64,000 nucleotides of DNA from Colias croceus (taxonomy: Eukaryota > Arthropoda > Insecta > Lepidoptera > Pieridae). Location: NCBI RefSeq assembly GCF_905220415.1, contig NC_059541.1:3918501-3982500 (forward strand). Reading direction: 5' to 3'. This document shows, piece after piece, positions 1 to 11,715 of this stretch. The position numbers and the translations under genes are program-made. Positions within the stretch are counted from its first letter, which is position 1, and the number at the start of each line of letters is the position of its first letter. Below the pieces are notes generated by a model, which ran no database searches, had not been told where the DNA came from, and saw only the letters and a list, made by a program, of their open reading frames with translations.

Positions 1-2988
1 CATGTGCGGAAATACCGAACTTGGTAGACTGTTCCACAGGGTGGTGGTACGTGGAAAAAAGTGTCGCGAGAAGCGTACGGTACTCGTTCGCCAGCGGTCC
101 AAATGATGTGCATGGAAGTTGGCTTTATGGCGGGCGGTGCGGTGATGGAATTCCGCAGCAGGTATGAGCTCGAATAGCTCATTTGAACACTCCCCATGGT
201 ATATGCGATAGAAGACACACAGCGAGGCAATGTCCCTTCGCAAAGCAAGAGGGTCAAGTCGATCGCTAAGTCTTGGGTCGCCAATCATTCTAACTGCTCT
301 ACGTTGTACGCGATCAAGTGGGAGGAGTTGGTAAGACGGGGCACCAGCCCAGAGATGTGAGCAGTACTCCATGTGTGGCCGTATCTGAGCTTTATAAAGT
401 AAAAGAAGATGGTCAGGCCTGAAGTACTGCTTCGCTCTATTAAGGACGCCCAGTTTTTTAGAAGCTAGAGAAGCTTTACCTTCCAAATGATCGCGAAACT
501 GAACATCGTTAGAAACATTGACGCCAAGAATTGCGATGCTAGGCTTGACGCTGAGGGGAGTGTTCAAAAAGAGGGGAGCTGATTCAAATGGCTTTTTTTT
601 GGCCGTAAAAGCACATAGTTGCGTCTTAGCGGGGTTAAACTCGACGAGGTTTTGACGACCCCACTCTGAAACTTCTCCCAAAAGAGTTTCGATTTTCAAC
701 GCAAGAGTGTTTCTGCACTCATCGACAATTTCATGCGAGAAGTTAGCATGGCCAGTGTAAGAGGCGTCTCCAGTACTATCATCTGCATAGCAATGAATGT
801 TACTAATTTGTAACATGTCATTGATATGCAGAAGGAATAGTGTGGGTGAAAGAACACAGCCTTGGGGGACGCCAGCGTTCACAGGCATAAGATCCGAGCT
901 CGATCCATCGACCACGACCCGAATATTTCGTGCTGCAAGAAAGCTGGCTATCCATGTGCGTAACTTCTCGGGGAGTCCATATGATGTAAGCTTCGAAAGG
1001 AGAGCCCGGTGCCACACCCGATCAAAGGCTTTTTCGACGTCAAGACTAACGGCTAGTGCCTCCCCTTTACTCTCAATAGCCGCAGCCCATCGGTGAGTTA
1101 GAAAGGCCAAGAGATCACCAGCTGATCGTCCATGGCGAAAGCCATACTGATGGTCACTGATCAGCTGGTTCTCCTCTAGGTAACCTAAGAGCTGACGGTT
1201 GATTATGCCTTCCATGACTTTTGAGAGCAAAGAGGTAATAGCAATGGGCCTGTAGTTAGAGGGGTCCGATTGATCGCCTTTCTTAGGGATCGGGTGCACT
1301 GCGGCGGTTTTCCACGAAGCAGGGGCAATGCCAACATCATAGGAGTGTTGAAACAAGTGCGAAAAAACGGGAGCCAATTCTGGAGCACACGTTCTCAAGA
1401 CAATTGCAGGGATACCATCCGGGCCACTCGCTTTATGGGTGTCTAGAGAGAAAAGTACTTTTCGCACTTTACTTTGTGTAAAGCGCACATCGGACATAAA
1501 GTACTGGCACCGTGAGATGGTAGGCGGTACCTTTCCCCCATCGTCCAAGGTGGAATTGGAAGCGAAGAGAGCGCCCAATAGGTCGGCTTTCTCTTTGGGC
1601 GAGTGTGCCAAGGTGTCATCTTCCCGGCGCAAAGGTGGGAACGTCGGCTGACAGAAGTTTCCTTGGGCGGCTTTAGCAAGTGACCAGAAAGCTCGGCTAC
1701 CAGAAGGGTAGCGTGTCAGTTTCTTGCCAATGCCGCTTATAAACTCGGACTTTGCAATGCTTATTTTCCTTTTGTAGTGTCTGGAGGCAAAGTTATATTG
1801 TTTTTTAAGAGCACTGGTATTCGGATCCTGTTTTAATAATGCGTCTGCCCAATTACGGAAACATTCCTGCTTCTGGCGAAATGCCACTTTGCAGAGATGA
1901 CCGTACCAAGGCTGGGACTTGCCGCCGATGGGAACTACAGAACTCGGTATGAAAAGTTCCATTCCCTGCAGTATCACATCCGCGACAGAGTCAGCATAAG
2001 CACTAGGATCGTGTGCAAAACAAACTTGCTTCCAGGGGTAGGATGAAAAGAACTCCCGCATCCCATCCCAATCAGCCGCTCTGTAGTGCCAAACGCGACG
2101 GCAGCCACCTGATCGGGGCCGCCTTGAGCGCAAGATTGGCACCACACTGCGAATCAGGCAATGATCTGATGTGCCTAGAGGGGCGACTGTATCGACCCGA
2201 TAGTTATCCGGGTGGGAGGTGAGCAGGAGGTCTAGCATGGAAGGAGTATGGTCCACGATATCTGGCAGCCGCGTGATCGAAGCCACCAGTTGTTTTAGAC
2301 CATTAGCCAATGCAAAGTCGTAAACTGATCTCCCCGCATGGTCAGTAAGCCGTGACCCTAACCATTGAATATGATGGGCATTAAAATCGCCTAAGACGAT
2401 GATTTCAGCAGAGGGGATCTGTTCGAGTACTGCGTCAGCTGTGATTTGAAGGTGCTCCATAAGCCGGTCGGTTTCAGCATCACCACTATGCGACCTGTAC
2501 ACGCACGCATAGACCCGAGGATGGTCATTGCAGTCTATACGAAGCCAGAGAGTTGACAGGTTAGAGCTAACGAGATTGTTGATGCGACGACAACTAATAT
2601 CCTCCTTTACAAAAACACATACACCAGCTTTAGGAATAAAAGTGTGCTCCAGTTTGTAACCTGGGTAGTGAAGGTATGATGTGTCAAGAGGAGGACGAAT
2701 TTGAGTCTCTGTCAGAAATAATAAGTCTGGCTTTGCCGTCTCCAGGTGGTGGTGGACGGCATTGAGGTTGGAGTGTAAGCCTCTCACATTGCAGAAGTCT
2801 ACTGATAGCACAGGTGGTGGTTTGGGTGACTTTTTGCGCCTTTTACGCTTAGGTGGTTTATAAAGCGGACTTTTGCCCTCCCCAGAGTACGTAGGGCAGC
2901 CTGAGTTTTGATACTCAGGGAGGGATTCTCTAACACTAGTGAGGTTAGTACCCTCCTGGGGTAGTCTAAAATTTAAATCCGCTGCCAT
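1..2988 (-). CDS. LINE-A endonuclease / reverse transcriptase (partial, open to window edge)
   Basis: This is the polyprotein that nicks target DNA and copies the LINE RNA by target-primed reverse transcription. I read the frame by hand from the ATG at 2988 to base 1: 996 codons with no stop, so only the C-terminus is missing. The ATG is the first in frame; a TAA lies a few codons upstream. An apurinic-type endonuclease occupies roughly residues 60-280, with TET near 92-95, GDFNAHH near 200 and a terminal SDH near 275. The reverse transcriptase follows, with FDRVWH near 655, AGVPQGCVLSPTLF near 700 and YADD near 735. The thumb-like C-terminal part includes a PHMEYCSHLW stretch. All visible catalytic residues are present, so the copy may be young or active. 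No ORF1 (gag) is seen upstream. Confidence 0.93.
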   Translation of the reverse strand, partial: MAADLNFRLPQEGTNLTSVRESLPEYQNSGCPTYSGEGKSPLYKPPKRKRRKKSPKPPPVLSVDFCNVRGLHSNLNAVHHHLETAKPDLLFLTETQIRPPLDTSYLHYPGYKLEHTFIPKAGVCVFVKEDISCRRINNLVSSNLSTLWLRIDCNDHPRVYACVYRSHSGDAETDRLMEHLQITADAVLEQIPSAEIIVLGDFNAHHIQWLGSRLTDHAGRSVYDFALANGLKQLVASITRLPDIVDHTPSMLDLLLTSHPDNYRVDTVAPLGTSDHCLIRSVVPILRSRRPRSGGCRRVWHYRAADWDGMREFFSSYPWKQVCFAHDPSAYADSVADVILQGMELFIPSSVVPIGGKSQPWYGHLCKVAFRQKQECFRNWADALLKQDPNTSALKKQYNFASRHYKRKISIAKSEFISGIGKKLTRYPSGSRAFWSLAKAAQGNFCQPTFPPLRREDDTLAHSPKEKADLLGALFASNSTLDDGGKVPPTISRCQYFMSDVRFTQSKVRKVLFSLDTHKASGPDGIPAIVLRTCAPELAPVFSHLFQHSYDVGIAPASWKTAAVHPIPKKGDQSDPSNYRPIAITSLLSKVMEGIINRQLLGYLEENQLISDHQYGFRHGRSAGDLLAFLTHRWAAAIESKGEALAVSLDVEKAFDRVWHRALLSKLTSYGLPEKLRTWIASFLAARNIRVVVDGSSSDLMPVNAGVPQGCVLSPTLFLLHINDMLQISNIHCYADDSTGDASYTGHANFSHEIVDECRNTLALKIETLLGEVSEWGRQNLVEFNPAKTQLCAFTAKKKPFESAPLFLNTPLSVKPSIAILGVNVSNDVQFRDHLEGKASLASKKLGVLNRAKQYFRPDHLLLLYKAQIRPHMEYCSHLWAGAPSYQLLPLDRVQRRAVRMIGDPRLSDRLDPLALRRDIASLCVFYRIYHGECSNELFELIPAAEFHHRTARHKANFHAHHLDRWRTSTVRFSRHFFPRTTTLWNSLPSSVFPHM

Positions 2989-3240
2989 GTTTTTAATTTA
3001 AAAAGAAGGATATGAGGAGAGGAGGGGAGGATGGGTATTGTAAAGGATTAACACGGGAAATATTGGGAAAGGATTGGGATGGGTAGGAGAGGGATACGGG
3101 CCTCCGGTGCCCCCACTCATCGTACGAAACACAATGGCATTTTCATGCCACTATTTCACGCCGATCTTCTGTGGGGGTGTGGTACCTTCCCCGGTGCGAG
3201 CTGGCCCAATTCATGCCTAAGCGTGCTCGACTCCCACTAA
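2989..3240 (-). promoter_or_regulatory. LINE-A 5' leader / probable internal promoter
   Basis: About 250 bases separate the element's 5' end from the ATG. The distal half matches the leader of the second LINE (20840-20990) in several GC-rich blocks, so it is a conserved part of the element. LINEs of this group usually carry an internal, TATA-less promoter in the leader; that role is inferred. There is no room for an ORF1. On the plus strand this leader donates the first 23 or so codons of the env-containing open frame. Confidence 0.7.
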
Positions 3241-3929
3241 TATGCGATGAACGAAATCAAACGCCTTATCCTGAAACTACTTGCATAGAACAACTGCTTA
3301 AATTTGAAGGAAACCCAATGCACTGCGAACAACAGCTAATCAATATAGAGAATGTGAGAATGCAAAGAATCACATCTATAAGTTGGATACTTTTCTCAAA
3401 ATACAGAAATACTCTGACTCAAATTTGCAATGGTGATGTCAGCAAATATCCTGTCGTGGGCACATACATAATGACCATCGACGAACCATGTAGCATCGAG
3501 ATCCAGAATATAACGATTCGCCCTCACCAAGTAATCACTGAGAATGATCCGGTAGAACCAACAAAAATTATAGTTTTGCCGCAATTACCTGTGAATAGAA
3601 CTCCAACATTATCCAGTACACGTGTACTCAATATGCGAGGAATCAACTTGGACGAAGTTAAATATATGTCAACGATATTAAAGCAATCAGTGTTCAGTGA
3701 TAGTGAAATGGTTAACAGTGAAAGAAATTTTAGATTCAGTGCTACTTTAGGCTATACGTCTCTATTTTTAATATTTGTACTTGTAATTCTATTTTTACTT
3801 TACTTACTTCGTTATAAGATATTAAATGTAATGTGTCTGCGAAATCATCGGATAGTTATTAAAAATGAACAAACCGATAATTTCGCACTTAAGGAGGGAG
3901 GAGTTACGCATCCACCCCAACCGTGTTAG
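3241..3929 (+). pseudogene. env: Endogenous retrovirus envelope (env) 3' fragment
   Basis: This is the C-terminal part of an insect retroviral (errantivirus/gypsy-type) envelope, a membrane fusion glycoprotein related to baculovirus F. Roughly 230 residues remain. Visible features are spaced cysteines in the ectodomain, two N-glycosylation sequons (NIT, NRT), a hydrophobic membrane segment at about 3751-3825, and a basic cytoplasmic tail of roughly 35 residues. The frame ends 9 codons inside the downstream LTR, after a polypurine tract, as expected for env. The signal peptide, receptor-binding part and fusion-peptide region are missing because LINE-A inserted here. The open frame technically starts at 3171, but its first 23 or so codons are antisense LINE leader. 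Family assignment rests on layout and motif style; I could not search databases. Confidence 0.75.
3891..3901 (+). other. Polypurine tract of the endogenous retrovirus
   Basis: AAGGAGGGAGG directly precedes the predicted LTR start. Such tracts prime plus-strand DNA synthesis in LTR retroelements. Its position at the end of env supports both the env call and the LTR boundary. Confidence 0.65.
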
Positions 3930-4182
3930 GTTGAGCAATAGCCTTCCGCTGGCCTCAGCAAGACCACCGGAGAGTTCTTGCAATTTAACATAAGCATTCC
4001 ACATAATGGAAAACATTTGTTTCGCAATAAGGTATCGCTTGTATCATTGCATGTAATTCTGGCATTAACATTTGTGACTCCAAATCGTCCACTTGTTATA
4101 GTTAAGTAATTAAATAAGTTTAAGTTTAATTTTATTTTATTTCTTTTTTAAAAAAGTCAAATCGCTCCCGCAAAGTTTAACT
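3902..4182 (+). mobile_element. Probable 3' LTR of the endogenous retrovirus
   Basis: The sequence starts AGTTAC right after the polypurine tract and ends TTTAACT. This gives short inverted termini (AGTTA / TAACT) of the kind seen in errantiviruses. Length is about 281 bases, in the usual range for insect errantivirus LTRs. The 5' LTR is not in the window, so the right boundary and a target duplication cannot be proven. Confidence 0.5.
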
Positions 4183-4284
4183 ACCTAGCGTACAAAATGA
4201 GGTTCATATTGTTTTTGGCTTTGTAAGAGTTACATAAAACACTTCAATTATATGTTTAAAATACAATCTCTACTTATTACTTGT

Positions 4285-4470
4285 ATTATAAATGCGAAAA
4301 TAACTGTCTGTCTGTCGGTCTACATGTTTGTCTCTTCTTCACGCCTACACCACAAAATGATATTTAATGAAATTTTGATTTTGATCATAGTTAGAGACAT
4401 TTGGTCATAGTGAGTATGGACAAAGGAAATGTTTTGTACTGGAATTGCCACGGGAAGTTTCAGTTAAGAT
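4285..4470 (+). repeat. Lepidopteran short repeat, family opening ATTATAAATGCGAAA
   Basis: ATTATAAATGCGAAAATAAC is followed by TCTGTCTGTC and CACGCCTA. The same opening and order of blocks recur at 45020-45240 in this window. It is a degraded fragment. Class (SINE or Helitron-like) is uncertain. Confidence 0.6.
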
Positions 4471-7400
4471 ACTTAATTTTACGTATTAAAATGGGTAGCC
4501 AATAATTAACCCAACAAGTCCATAGTTCACGTATTTCGGTATGAATGAATATTATTTTCAAATAATTGAAATACTTCGATGCCATAAATCAAAGCTACTT
4601 TTGACATTTGCCTAATGATTCATGATGAAATGTGCCAAGCTATTATTCGATCGGGGAACAAAACTGATATATCACACGTTGGAATAAAGGCATTATCTGA
4701 CAACAGTTATTTGACTGCAAATGGCCTGGAAATAGACCGCGCGATGCTGATGATTTTAGATTTCAATTTCAAGAATTTTAATACAGAATGAAGACTCGTA
4801 TAAGTACAGGATATGGGCAAAATTGTGGCAACGCAGTACTTTATATTGAATTGAATTAGCTCTTAATAAGGCATATTTACATGTATTATTTATTAATTAT
4901 TATGCTGGTTTGTTTAAAAAATATTGACGATAAGTGTGGGTGAAGTGTATCTACATTATCTTGATGAAATTAAGCAAAACTCAAACCCAATAAATAGATT
5001 GTATACATAATGTGAACCTTTTCATAAGAATGACTACACACTATGAAATGACTAGTTCAATGAAATTTATAGATTACCTCGATAGAACTATTAAATTTTA
5101 TGTTCGGTCAACGACAGTCTACGGTATATAATGAAATGAAATTTAAAATTCTTCTAGGTACTTTCCCAATAAGACTTATTTTTTATACGTGCAATAAGGC
5201 CGTCTAGAGGTCCAGACGGAATAAATCCAGATTTATAAAGATAGAGAACTTTTTTAAGTATCGTCTTAAACGACTCCATAAAAATGGACTGGAGGATGTC
5301 TAGATGTAATTCTAGAAAGATAATAATCCGATTTAGAGAAGTTTATTTTGTTTTGCTTATGAATAAATGCAAAATATAAACGTTATCTTAATGTGACACT
5401 CACAAACCCGTTCCGAATGACCAGAACTTTGTTTCAATTGGATCGATAGGAATATAAAATCTAATCGAAGGACAATGTCCAACTCCAATTTTCCTTTAAC
5501 TATGCACCGTTTTGCCGCGTTATGTTCACGCCTCTCCTGGGATCTCGGTCCGTAAATGGTCAATGGAAGACTCAAAGAGTATCTGAATATGTTTAATTTA
5601 TGATTTTTACGGAATTATAATTAGTGTTACATCTGCTGTATTACGGTATTTGTATAGAGTAATTGCATTAGAACGCATAATTACACTGCTAATCATCTAT
5701 CTGGCTTGTTAAGAATATATTAATACATACCATAATGTATCGCAAACCAAAACATACTTTTCATTTAATTTAAATTCTTCAGCTAAATATTTTATTTAAA
5801 AAGTCAACATTTTTTTCTTCGTCTCTACACCTATCTACTACAACAGGAACTCGTGACAAGAGTTTTATGTAGGTATAAGTAGGTACAAATACTTATTTTT
5901 TATTCTTGGTCTATGATATGATTGATAATTCTGCTTTAGTGTTAAGGTTGTTTAGCCATACAATACTAATTCTTAACATAGAGATCACAATCTCAGTCTA
6001 TCTCAGTGAACGTTTCCCTATTCATATTCATTCGTAAAAGGCAGGTAACACGTCTATGAAATCTTTGGCTTAAACACTAAACAGTAGCATTCAGACGGTG
6101 CTCACTGCTCACTCTTGATATCATTGCATTATGCCGTCGGCTGAGCAAATGCCACTATACGACTAAATTGAAACGTCAGTCTGCTAACAACCAAATACGA
6201 AGACGTGCATTGTTTCTCTTAGCATTAGCAGTATAATAGAAGTGTTTCGTGGAATTCTATGACTTAAAACTCATACGTCTTATCTTAAAGAGAACGTATA
6301 TAATATTTACTAGATGAAGGAGTGAGTGGCAGTTGTATGGAAATAGCAAGGCAAGCGGCACATACTCGTGTTCTCTTTTATTATTATGAGCTATTTTCGT
6401 TCATGTAATCAGTTAACCCTCGAAGAATCAATAATAAGTGAGATTAAGAATACCCATTACTTCTGATTTTAGCGACCATCATTTCTCAAAGTTATGCTTT
6501 TGGTTCATTACCTACATATGGAACCGTAGAGCTAAGAACGAACTAAACAGAAGTTTTAACAATGTTTATAAATAGTATATGCAATGACATTGCTTAGTTT
6601 TCTGTTACTTTTCTTTTAGAAGATTAAAACATTGCCAATTTCAGAATTAAACGATAACCAGTGATGTACACAACATTTTGCGACACACCATATCATACAG
6701 CACTTCAAAGCCACGATTACCAAACTATCGCATAGCGTTACCTGATCTATCCCATTTAACCGGCAGATGGTGAAAACGATGATATTATGTAGGGACGTAG
6801 TTGAATACTCAATACGCTATTTGCGTAAAAGGGTTCATCGATTGTAGGAAATTCGATAATGCTGTAGCGTAACGGGAATTCATACGCGCAGGTAAACATA
6901 GGCGTGTTTGTCAAACGCGATTCTGTTAACCTTTGGTTGAATTATCTGTGATGCGCTTCGCGGTAATATTATATTGTCACTAGATTTAATATGAAATATG
7001 TTTATTAATTTTACGGGAAATGCATCTACTACAAGTAGATGTGCTTTGTCTGTAGAATTATTGAGTTTCGATGTCGTAATATTCATGATAGAGTTTCAAC
7101 ATTTTAGTACATATAATAATTTAATACGTCAACTCATTCATATATGGGTAACATTTGGTAAGGTACTACTATTACATATATTGTTCAACTCTTAATGAGG
7201 TAATACATTTTAACTATTTAGTAATATGTGGTATTATATTAGTGTTAACTAGTAATAATTAATTTATTACCTTCAAGGCAAAGGTCACGGTATCAAATGG
7301 AAATTTATTTGTATATCAGTTATTAAGTCCTTGTCAATTTCACGCTTTTTGCGTAGGCTAGTTCAAATGTTCGCAAATTGCCAATAAAATTAAAATATTA

Positions 7401-10400
7401 TCATAATTATTATAATAATTATAGATATAAATAATCTATGTATAAAATCCAAATTAAGCTAACGACTTGCGAATGTAAATGGTTGTTATATTACGGATTT
7501 ATTTTTGTAAATAAATCCGTGGGCTGAATAGATAATTAAGCCAATATTGTATTGAGATATTATATTTTTGTCTAAGTTCTTGTTTCAACATAAAATTTAG
7601 TTATACATATATATTAGGTACGCATACAAAAAAGATTTAATTAAAAATTGTAACTATTTTATTTTTAATCAATCGCTGGTACATATATTAAGCTCGAGTT
7701 TTAATTTTCTAATGCATACCTACCTATAGCATTTTGCCGTTTAAGAATTTATGTAGGTATTCTTTAAAATTATATCTTTGTGTTTTTCATACAACTCTAG
7801 TGTGTATGTGTAACTACAATAAACAGTAGATCATAATCTTACTAGTGGATCAGTCGACATTATAGGTAGATAATATTATGGCATCCATCGTTTAAGTTAA
7901 GGGTATGACTATGGTTTATATGGACCTAAGTATTTGGTCAAGGATTTGGTCCTGATGTTTCCGTAACTTTCAGGATATCTGGTACATGTAAGAAGTACAG
8001 ATATGCGCATATTATGTTATTAAATATACAACACAGTAATTCACTATATTGACGTGTGAAATAACAAGAATATTTCACTGAATGGACACTCAATCGTGAT
8101 CGAGTTATAGGAACGACAGTTTGAATTAACATGTTCCTATTTCATTGCTTGTCACGATTGCTGATAATATTATTTTAGACATGTAAGCAGCAATGTATTT
8201 ACGAGAAAAATATGTGCGTAACAATAGTAATTGTCTGTACATTAGTCGTACAGAAATCGTGATTTTGTTTATTGATCAGGAACTGGACTGTCACTATTGA
8301 CTGCTATTGTATTTAAATTAGATATTTTAACATAATACTTAACGCTTTAAGTGAGATATTACATTGATTTATAATATATTTACATGTTCGTATTGTGTAT
8401 TGTAAGGCATTTTATCGAATTCTTTAAATCTCTACGCGAAAAATTTTATCCTATGTGTTCAAACAATTGCCTTACTATTTATTTTCCTATTATTTTTACA
8501 GCATTAGGAATATACTTGTATAGGTGTCAACAAGTCAATCTATTCAAATATAAATCTTTATATATTTTGTCACGAAAGTTCTGACTATGACGGACATATA
8601 GTTGACAAGCACTTGTTTTATTATAATCAAGATAAAAACAAACAAAATTATTACATTATACAAAGGAGAATGAGTAACCATTGAAGCATAACAATTTGAA
8701 ATAGAATCTTCTAGATAAAGCGAACATAATGTATGGAGCAATATAGTTTATTAGAAAGCAAAACCGGGCTGTGCGCCCGACAGGCGGGTCGTTTTTTAAA
8801 TTCGCTACGTAAATCTTTATTACCCTGGACTTTCGGGTGATTTGTGAACAGTAATAAATTGGTATTATTGGAATTAGATTTTTTATTGCATTGTTATTTG
8901 CTTAGGTGTTAGGGTTCATTTGAATCGAATAGATGGTTCGTTTGTTTACTCATAGAAGTTTACGAATATTGTCGACAATACAAGGAAAAACAAAATTGTC
9001 ATCCGTGTAACATTAGACGATTTGTAAAGAAGAAACTTTAGTAGTAATGTTATCATACAAATGTTTACAAAAATATGTTTAAATGTGCATTTAAAAATAG
9101 TTTCTCAGTAAATATTTACACAAATACACCAGGGATAGATCGAAGATTCCGAATAGAGGTAAACTAATAAATATTTTATAACATCAACATCTAAAATCTG
9201 TATCAATTGGTCGGAAAACTCACTCGCCCGTAAGCGAAGACTTGTCACAAACATTTGAAACGTGATTCGCTTCACAACCGGTGACTTGTGTATAACTACT
9301 GTATACTGTTGCAGTTTCTGTTATTATAAATTTTGTTATATATCTTACAAATTGTTATATTGTGTGTTTAGATATAATTATAGGTTCATATCAGAACTTG
9401 TAGTGTCTATTTGTAAGTCCGTGATGCTTCTAAATATCCAATTTGGTTAGATAGGGTTTATATTTGTGTGAAGTTCTGATAGCTAAAGATGATGGTTAAT
9501 ATTTTAACTAAAACTGCATCGTATGAAAAAAGACAACATTTATCAGAAATTCACTATTGGAACTTGAATAAAAAAGGTCAGTTAGTTCTTCATTTTCCGG
9601 ATAAAGCAAATGAGCGCTTTATTAAAACTGCTTATTTGAAGAATTGTTCTTAATTGAATGCTCAACTGTAATGTAAAAATATGATACTTAAATTGATTTG
9701 TATTATGTTTATATTTTTAAATTCAATGTTGTAGTAGCATTTATTTTGTCTAAAGCAACGTTATTGCCAAAGTGTTGGTTCAAATACGCTTCGATTTTTT
9801 GCCCAAGACGCTACTTCAATGATATATAGGTACCTAAATGTAAGACACCTACACATAAAATATATTCAATTAATTATTTGAATATTTAAATTGCTTAGCT
9901 TATCATTAAATATTTCTATCGTAATGACCTTTAAATTAATAGAAGTTTAATTAAAAATTTAGTACAAAAACGGCGCATGGCGTACCAATTGATTATATTT
10001 CATAATGACAACATGAGGTATGTCTCTAATTATCCATCGATATGATTCAATTGCTTCCAATTTGCTATTGAAATTGCAGCTATCAACGTATTGCTTAATT
10101 ATTAATAACCAAGTTCAATTATATAGTTTATATGCGTGCGTATCTAAATTTATTATGACGGTTTGTTTTATTAGGGTTTTTTGCATGAATTCTTGTTGGT
10201 TATTCTAGGATTAAAAGATAAATAATGTTGCCTATATATTATATACTTATCGATTTTTGATTGGAAGACCTATGAGGTAAATCCGAAAACCGTTGTTATT
10301 TCTTGAGTGATTGCAAAATATTTGTATACAACATAAAAATTAATAGGTATAACAATAAAGTATTAAAAATGTGTTTCGTCAAAACACGAAAATCGATTGA

Positions 10401-11499
10401 TATCAACATTTTAAATTAACTTGTGAATTAATTGATCAATTAATTGCGTATTAACTTAACGCTAATGGGATTTTGTGATTTATGTCTCAATACAAAAGCT
10501 ATAAATAAAACTCTTGTCAAGCTTTAATCACTACCTTTGAACTTGCCTGTAATATGGCAACAGTATGGTGTGGTATGGTTGACGTAAGTGGCGCACTAAT
10601 GATGAATTGTTACAAAATACTGCATGCAACGCCGAAATGAACAGGGGCAGTACATTGCTTCATTATAAAGGGGACCTTATTTATTAGTTTATATTTAGTT
10701 GGAAGTTTAATGAAATGCAAATAAAAGCGAAGAGTGAATAAATATTGGTTGTTTTACTAAGGTTTGTGTTGTGGGGCTCAGACTTTAGAAAAACACACTG
10801 GTCGAAAAAATATTATTGTGTAGGTAGTTACACTTGACTCATAATTGTAGTTCAATCTCGGTTTTTCATAATCGTAGACTAAACAGATTATGTATTATGA
10901 ATAAGCAGTAGCTTCTTTTTAAAATTTAATTTCTACATAATGTGTGCGACTAACAACAAAACAAAACTGTTTTAGATCGCTAGATTTGTAACAATAAATT
11001 AACAGTTATGTGAAAAGGTTATTATTTTAAAAGAATCTCAAAGTATAACTTAGATTTATTCACACGTAGTCCGTGTCATGTAGAAATATTAAAATTATTG
11101 AATATAACACGAAATTCTGCTTAGTGTGATGATAAGGTACGATGGACCACGACTTGCACGAGGCTTTGGGCTACGAAATTAAATTATCTTAAAACATCTT
11201 TTCATTTTTTATTAATTGTAGATACATTAAGTACAGAAAAGATAATAAAAAGACAAGTATTAAAAATAGATAGATTCATTTTAGTTTTAAAGTTCATATT
11301 TAAATTTAACATAAAAAATAAACATCTCTGCGCTTGAAAAATTATAAAATAAATGACAAACAAGTTGAAGTATTTTAAAAGTTGACAAGTTAATACCCAC
11401 TTTTCGCCGAGGTTTAAACAGGAAAATAAAATTGTCCATTAGGCAAAAGGTATAAAAGACTTTTGGAAAACCGTGCCTACATTTAATTTTCACGGTAAA
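4471..11499. other. AT-rich non-coding stretch
   Basis: No coding frame with recognisable content or flanking splice sites was found; open frames are short and of random composition. A perfect hairpin lies at 7493-7520. I see no tRNA or recognisable promoter. It could be intergenic or intronic. Confidence 0.6.
7493..7520. repeat. Perfect 12-bp inverted repeat (hairpin, 4-base loop)
   Basis: ACGGATTTATTT, loop TTGT, then AAATAAATCCGT. The arms match perfectly. It could be a foldback relic or a transcript hairpin; there is no run of T typical of a bacterial terminator and the context is eukaryotic. Confidence 0.7.
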
Positions 11500-11715
11500 A
11501 GATCCCTATTCAGGAGAATGGATGTGAGTATTCTACAATCTTTTTAAATCCTTATGTCCCTATGTATGTTTTAATCTTTAAAACTTCGCAACAGATTTTG
11601 ATGCGGTTCTTTTTAATAGATAGAGTGATTCTATTGGAAGATTTTAGTATTCAATTTCTTAGGGTTTAGATAAACTAGCGTAGCCATGAGCGGAAAGCTA
11701 GTAGGTAGGTAGTAC
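11500..11715 (+). repeat. Lepidopteran interspersed repeat fragment
   Basis: The stretch with TAAAACTTCGCAACAGATTT, GATGCGGTT and AATAGATAGAGTGATTC, ending near GCGGAAAGCTAGTAGGTAGG, matches a repeat I recall as common in Lepidoptera. The terminal CTAGTAGGTAGG is typical of these elements. Class is uncertain and boundaries are approximate. Confidence 0.5.

Larger units (their letters stand above)
1..3240 (-). mobile_element. LINE-A: non-LTR retrotransposon, 3' end outside window
   Basis: A minus-strand LINE whose 5' end lies near 3238-3240 and whose 3' end is beyond the left edge. The 5' leader and ORF are clearly homologous to the element at 20831-24170. Both leaders open with AGTGGGAGTCGAGCAC and share blocks around GCTCGCACCGGGGAAG and GTTTCGTACG. 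Motif style and thumb region suggest the CR1/Jockey group; the exact clade is inferred. It interrupts an env gene, so it is younger than the retrovirus. No target duplication can be checked because the other end is missing. Confidence 0.93.

Noticed and set aside
797..1679. Plus- and minus-strand small frames within the first 2 kb
   Set aside because: They are shadows of the LINE-A frame, which reads cleanly on the minus strand through this region.
8766..8800. GC-rich CCGGGCTGTGCGCCCGAC stretch as a possible RNA gene
   Set aside because: It is too short and has no clear stem or conserved motif beyond a few base pairs.
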